Source: Opisthocomus hoazin
Lineage: Eukaryota > Chordata > Aves > Opisthocomiformes > Opisthocomidae
Direction: 5' to 3'
NCBI RefSeq assembly: GCF_030867145.1
Contig: NC_134440.1
Span: forward strand, 4,774,001 to 4,838,000
DNA: 64,000 nt
Under the pieces are notes generated by a model. That model was not told where the DNA came from. It made no database searches and saw only the letters and a list, made by a program, of their open reading frames with translations. Position numbers and translations under genes: made by a program. The first letter of the stretch is position 1. Every line of letters begins with the position of its first letter. Positions 61,480 through 64,000 of this stretch are shown piece after piece.

Positions 61480-61600
61480 CGGCGTGGCGGTGCTGGAGCC
61501 CGGTGCCGCCCGCGCTCTCCCCGGGCTTTGGAGTTTGGCGCGGAAAAGCCCCGTGCGCGGCGGGCGCCCGCCCATTGGCCGCCGCTGGCGGGAACGAGCG
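61480..61600 (-). promoter_or_regulatory. Candidate second UHRF1 promoter and short non-coding exon
   Basis: On the gene strand an NF-Y type CCAAT (ATTGG on plus at 61574-61578) and an E2F consensus TTTGGCGC (read on plus at 61534-61541) are followed about 55 bases later by a strong donor, GCCG|GTGAGT, with the last exon base at 61480. A short upstream exon could splice to the AG at 60508-60507, just before the UHRF1 ATG. This is inferred from motif order only. Confidence 0.4.
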
Positions 61601-61934
61601 GGGGGGGCGGGGCCGCCGCCACCTCCCGGGACGGCGCGGGGCGGGGGGGGGGATGTTGGGGGGGGGGAACCGGCGCTCCCCGCACCTCCGCATCCTCCCC
61701 GCGTCCTCCTCGCACCGGGGATCCCCGGCGAGCAGCCCGGCCCGGGGACCCCGCTCCGCTGTCCTCCCCCCCCCAGCTCGCCGGGAGAGCCCCTCGCCCC
61801 TCCGGAGCCACGGCGCCCATTATTGTCCTAAAAACCGGGCCCCGCATCGTCCCCGCGTTCCACCAGCCGCCCTCCCGCTGCTCCTCCTCACCCGAGGGGT
61901 CCCGTCCCTCCCGGGGAGCTCGGGGCCCTGCTGG

Positions 61935-61993
61935 GATGCGAATAACCCGAATAATCGGAATAATCCGAATAATCCGAATAATCCGAATAATCC
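61935..61993. repeat. 9-bp microsatellite (GAATAATCC)n
   Basis: About six copies of GAATAATCC, the first ones imperfect (GAATAACCC, GAATAATCG), at the right edge of the UHRF1 CpG island. Confidence 0.9.
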
Positions 61994-61999
61994 GCAAGA

Positions 62000-64000
62000 G
62001 GCCTCTAACTCCCGGGGCCGTTAGCTCACGCTCACTTCTGGGGCTGGCGTACGGCCCCGCTCGGGAAAACGTGGCCTGGGTGACACGGCTGGGCCGAGCG
62101 CGTGGCTGCGTCAGCCGACAAAAAGGGCTGCTCCGGGAGGGTGTTTTCCCCCCAAGCTACCAACGCTACGAGGAAATTAAAAATGGTAACGGTTGCTTCA
62201 GACGGCCATCGGATGGGGTAAACTGTAAGCGGGGGATTACCAAGAGGTTTCTGAGAAGAATCGGCTTCAAAAGAAGGATAAAAGCACGAAAACCGGCGGT
62301 TGGGAGGCAGAGACCCTGGGGTGGGACGGCGGCAATGGCGGCGGGTTCGGCGCTGCCGGAATAGCTCCACCAACACTGCAAGCTGCCGCCGAGCCGCGGC
62401 CCTGCCGCTCCGGACAAAGGGAACACGAGGCGCCCTGAAGAGCAACGCAAACCAGTATTTCCCGTGTTATACCCGCCCCGCACCGGCAGAGCTAACCTCT
62501 CGCATTAAAAAATACAACATCGGAGGGATGCAGCACCCACCCAACCCCCCCTCCCGATTCGCTGTAGAGAATGCCCGCGGCACACGAACGCCTCCGGAGC
62601 GGCGGGCGCCTCGGCCTTCTTCCCCTCCTTCCCTCGGACCTGTTGGGGAGCCCTCGGTGAAGCCGCAGAGCGCGGGTTGAAAGTCACTGGCCTGGATTAG
62701 GTTAGTACCAGAGGTTGGGCATGTGTCGCCGCACAAAAGCCTTGAATCTGACCTGCGACCCGCAGCAGTCAGGCTTCATTTCCTCCCAGGGCTGAAGGCT
62801 TCACCTCGCCAGAAGGTCGTTTTTTCCCCCCTGTAGATGCACCAGAGTCTTAACCTTGACCTACCCTTCCCGCAGCCTGCCAGGGTTCTCGCAGTTACAG
62901 ACCTGGCAGGGAGCAGGGGGAAAGGCTGAGAATTGGAAAAACTGTTTTCCCCTGGCTAAGGACAGGTCGCACATCTAAAGCATCCGGGGTTTGGATGTCC
63001 TAGCCGAAAGCTCAAATCAGTGCTGCTCACCAGCGCAGCTGGACCCATATTCTGTCACCCACGTAAATCCCACTTCCAGAGGAGGGGAGAACCCCCATCC
63101 CTCATGACTTCAGATGCAGGACAGTTTAACGACAGACTTTTACCACCCTCTTCCAGACTGTTTTTCAGCATCCCTTACATCTCTCTAGAAGTGCCATAAG
63201 GAGCTCTAAAAAAGCCACTTTGAGATACAGACCTGACCGTTCTGTCCGTGAGCGCTGTGTCCCACTAAGCTGCCGCACAAGGCTGTGTATTTGGAGAGTC
63301 AGCTATTCAGGTCAACTTTTTGACACTCGGATGCTTAATATGTTTCTGATAGCACCTCACTGCCTTGCATTTCACCCCACCATGTGCCCCATTGGGGTCC
63401 CATCTCCTGCCCATTTAAGGACTACATATATGTATGTATATCTCTGCAATAAACCTCTGTGCATTCACCCTGGGCAGTCCCCAGCACAGCGCAGGGAGCG
63501 CAGGCTTACTGTAAGCCACCGACTGTTCAAGGAAAAGGCTCCAGCCAGCTGCTGGGTAGGACTAGCAGCATCCCTGGAACCATCAGAGTTACAAAATGAG
63601 AAGCCCACTTTCTAGAGAAACTTCTACTCATTCAGTGAACCCACACACTGCAAAAACCGTGCTGCATCCTACACACTGTTCAGCTGGGTCTACAAATCAC
63701 TTAAGGATCAATTCTAGATCATTCTCGTAGTGGAACATTGATTTCATTAGAAGTTAAATTATATATGCTCTCCTTTTAAGGTCCTCTCTTCTACTAAAAT
63801 GAGAACATTGCCAGAGTAGCTTACAGAGAAGTTGGTGCCAGTGAGATAAAGCCCTGGGAGATTCAGGTTTCCACAGACGGTCAGAAAAAAGAACATGATT
63901 TTGTTCTACTGCAGTTATTGAAGAGGCTGATGAGTTTTAGTTTCCTCTCTTTCAGACTGTTTGAGGCATTTCTTTTCTTTGGAGTTACAGTTCTGATTGA
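62000..64000. other. Region upstream of UHRF1
   Basis: In human the divergent neighbour of UHRF1 is ARRDC5. I looked for arrestin-domain exons on plus here and recognised none. The DNA changes from CpG-rich to ordinary composition near 62400. Apart from the weak LTR-like piece near 63.4 kb, nothing could be assigned. Confidence 0.6.
63340..63520 (+). mobile_element. Possible LTR fragment (weak)
   Basis: CCCATTTAAGG, then 50 bases later GCAATAAACCTCTGTGCATTC, resembles the TATA-to-polyA core (U3 end and R) of avian retroviral LTRs. I see no clear TG...CA ends, target-site duplication, primer-binding site or viral genes, so this may be chance. The call rests on motif order alone. Confidence 0.22.

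Noticed and set aside
61117-62364. 415-codon plus-strand open frame in the UHRF1 CpG island
   Set aside because: Composition is Pro/Arg/Gly/Ala from GC-rich DNA, part is the 9-bp microsatellite, and the opposite strand is equally open. No domain is recognisable.
63220-63615. 131-codon plus open frame near the expected ARRDC5 position
   Set aside because: No arrestin-domain motif; it overlaps the LTR-like stretch and looks random.

Overview
This is nuclear DNA of a vertebrate, most likely a bird. Intron-split genes for two chromatin proteins are readable. The one clear interspersed repeat is the 3' end of a CR1 LINE with the ATTCTGTG-type tail typical of birds. Introns in the right half are short and the promoters are dense CpG islands, as on avian microchromosomes. 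I cannot name the species.

Both genes lie on the minus strand, in the same tandem order as on human chromosome 19p13.3. UHRF1 is complete. I assembled 16 coding exons with matching phases and GT/AG borders from the ATG at 60496 to the stop at 48224, giving 786 codons plus stop. The product has UBL, tandem Tudor, PHD, SRA and RING domains. The 3'UTR runs to a polyadenylation signal at 46911-46916. KDM4B begins about 2.2 kb further left in a CpG island near 44.7 kb. It has a probable non-coding first exon ending at 44500, a 19 kb first intron, and five coding exons in the window (25404-25264, 22939-22764, 21884-21770, 19676-19483, 2329-2280). These give residues 1-225: JmjN and the first part of the JmjC demethylase domain, including the first two iron ligands. 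The rest of KDM4B lies beyond base 1.

Layout: 1-19.5 kb is KDM4B intron with one small exon and several AT-rich, enhancer-like stretches. 19.5-25.4 kb holds four KDM4B exons and the CR1. 25.4-44.5 kb is KDM4B intron 1, containing a 6.6 kb nested satellite-like array (31.16-37.74 kb). 44-45.7 kb is the KDM4B CpG-island promoter, with a 42-bp GC-rich inverted repeat. 46.9-60.6 kb is UHRF1. 60.2-62 kb is the UHRF1 CpG island, with two candidate promoters. 62-64 kb has no recognised gene and possibly a piece of an LTR.

UHRF1 recognises hemimethylated DNA and H3K9 methylation and recruits DNMT1; KDM4B removes H3K9/H3K36 methylation. The two neighbours therefore act on the same histone mark in opposite ways. 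The most unusual item is the array: about 48 copies of a 56-bp monomer grouped 2-4 at a time with a 216-bp spacer into about 18 higher-order units. Every unit checked carries a strong splice donor and a plausible acceptor on the KDM4B sense strand.
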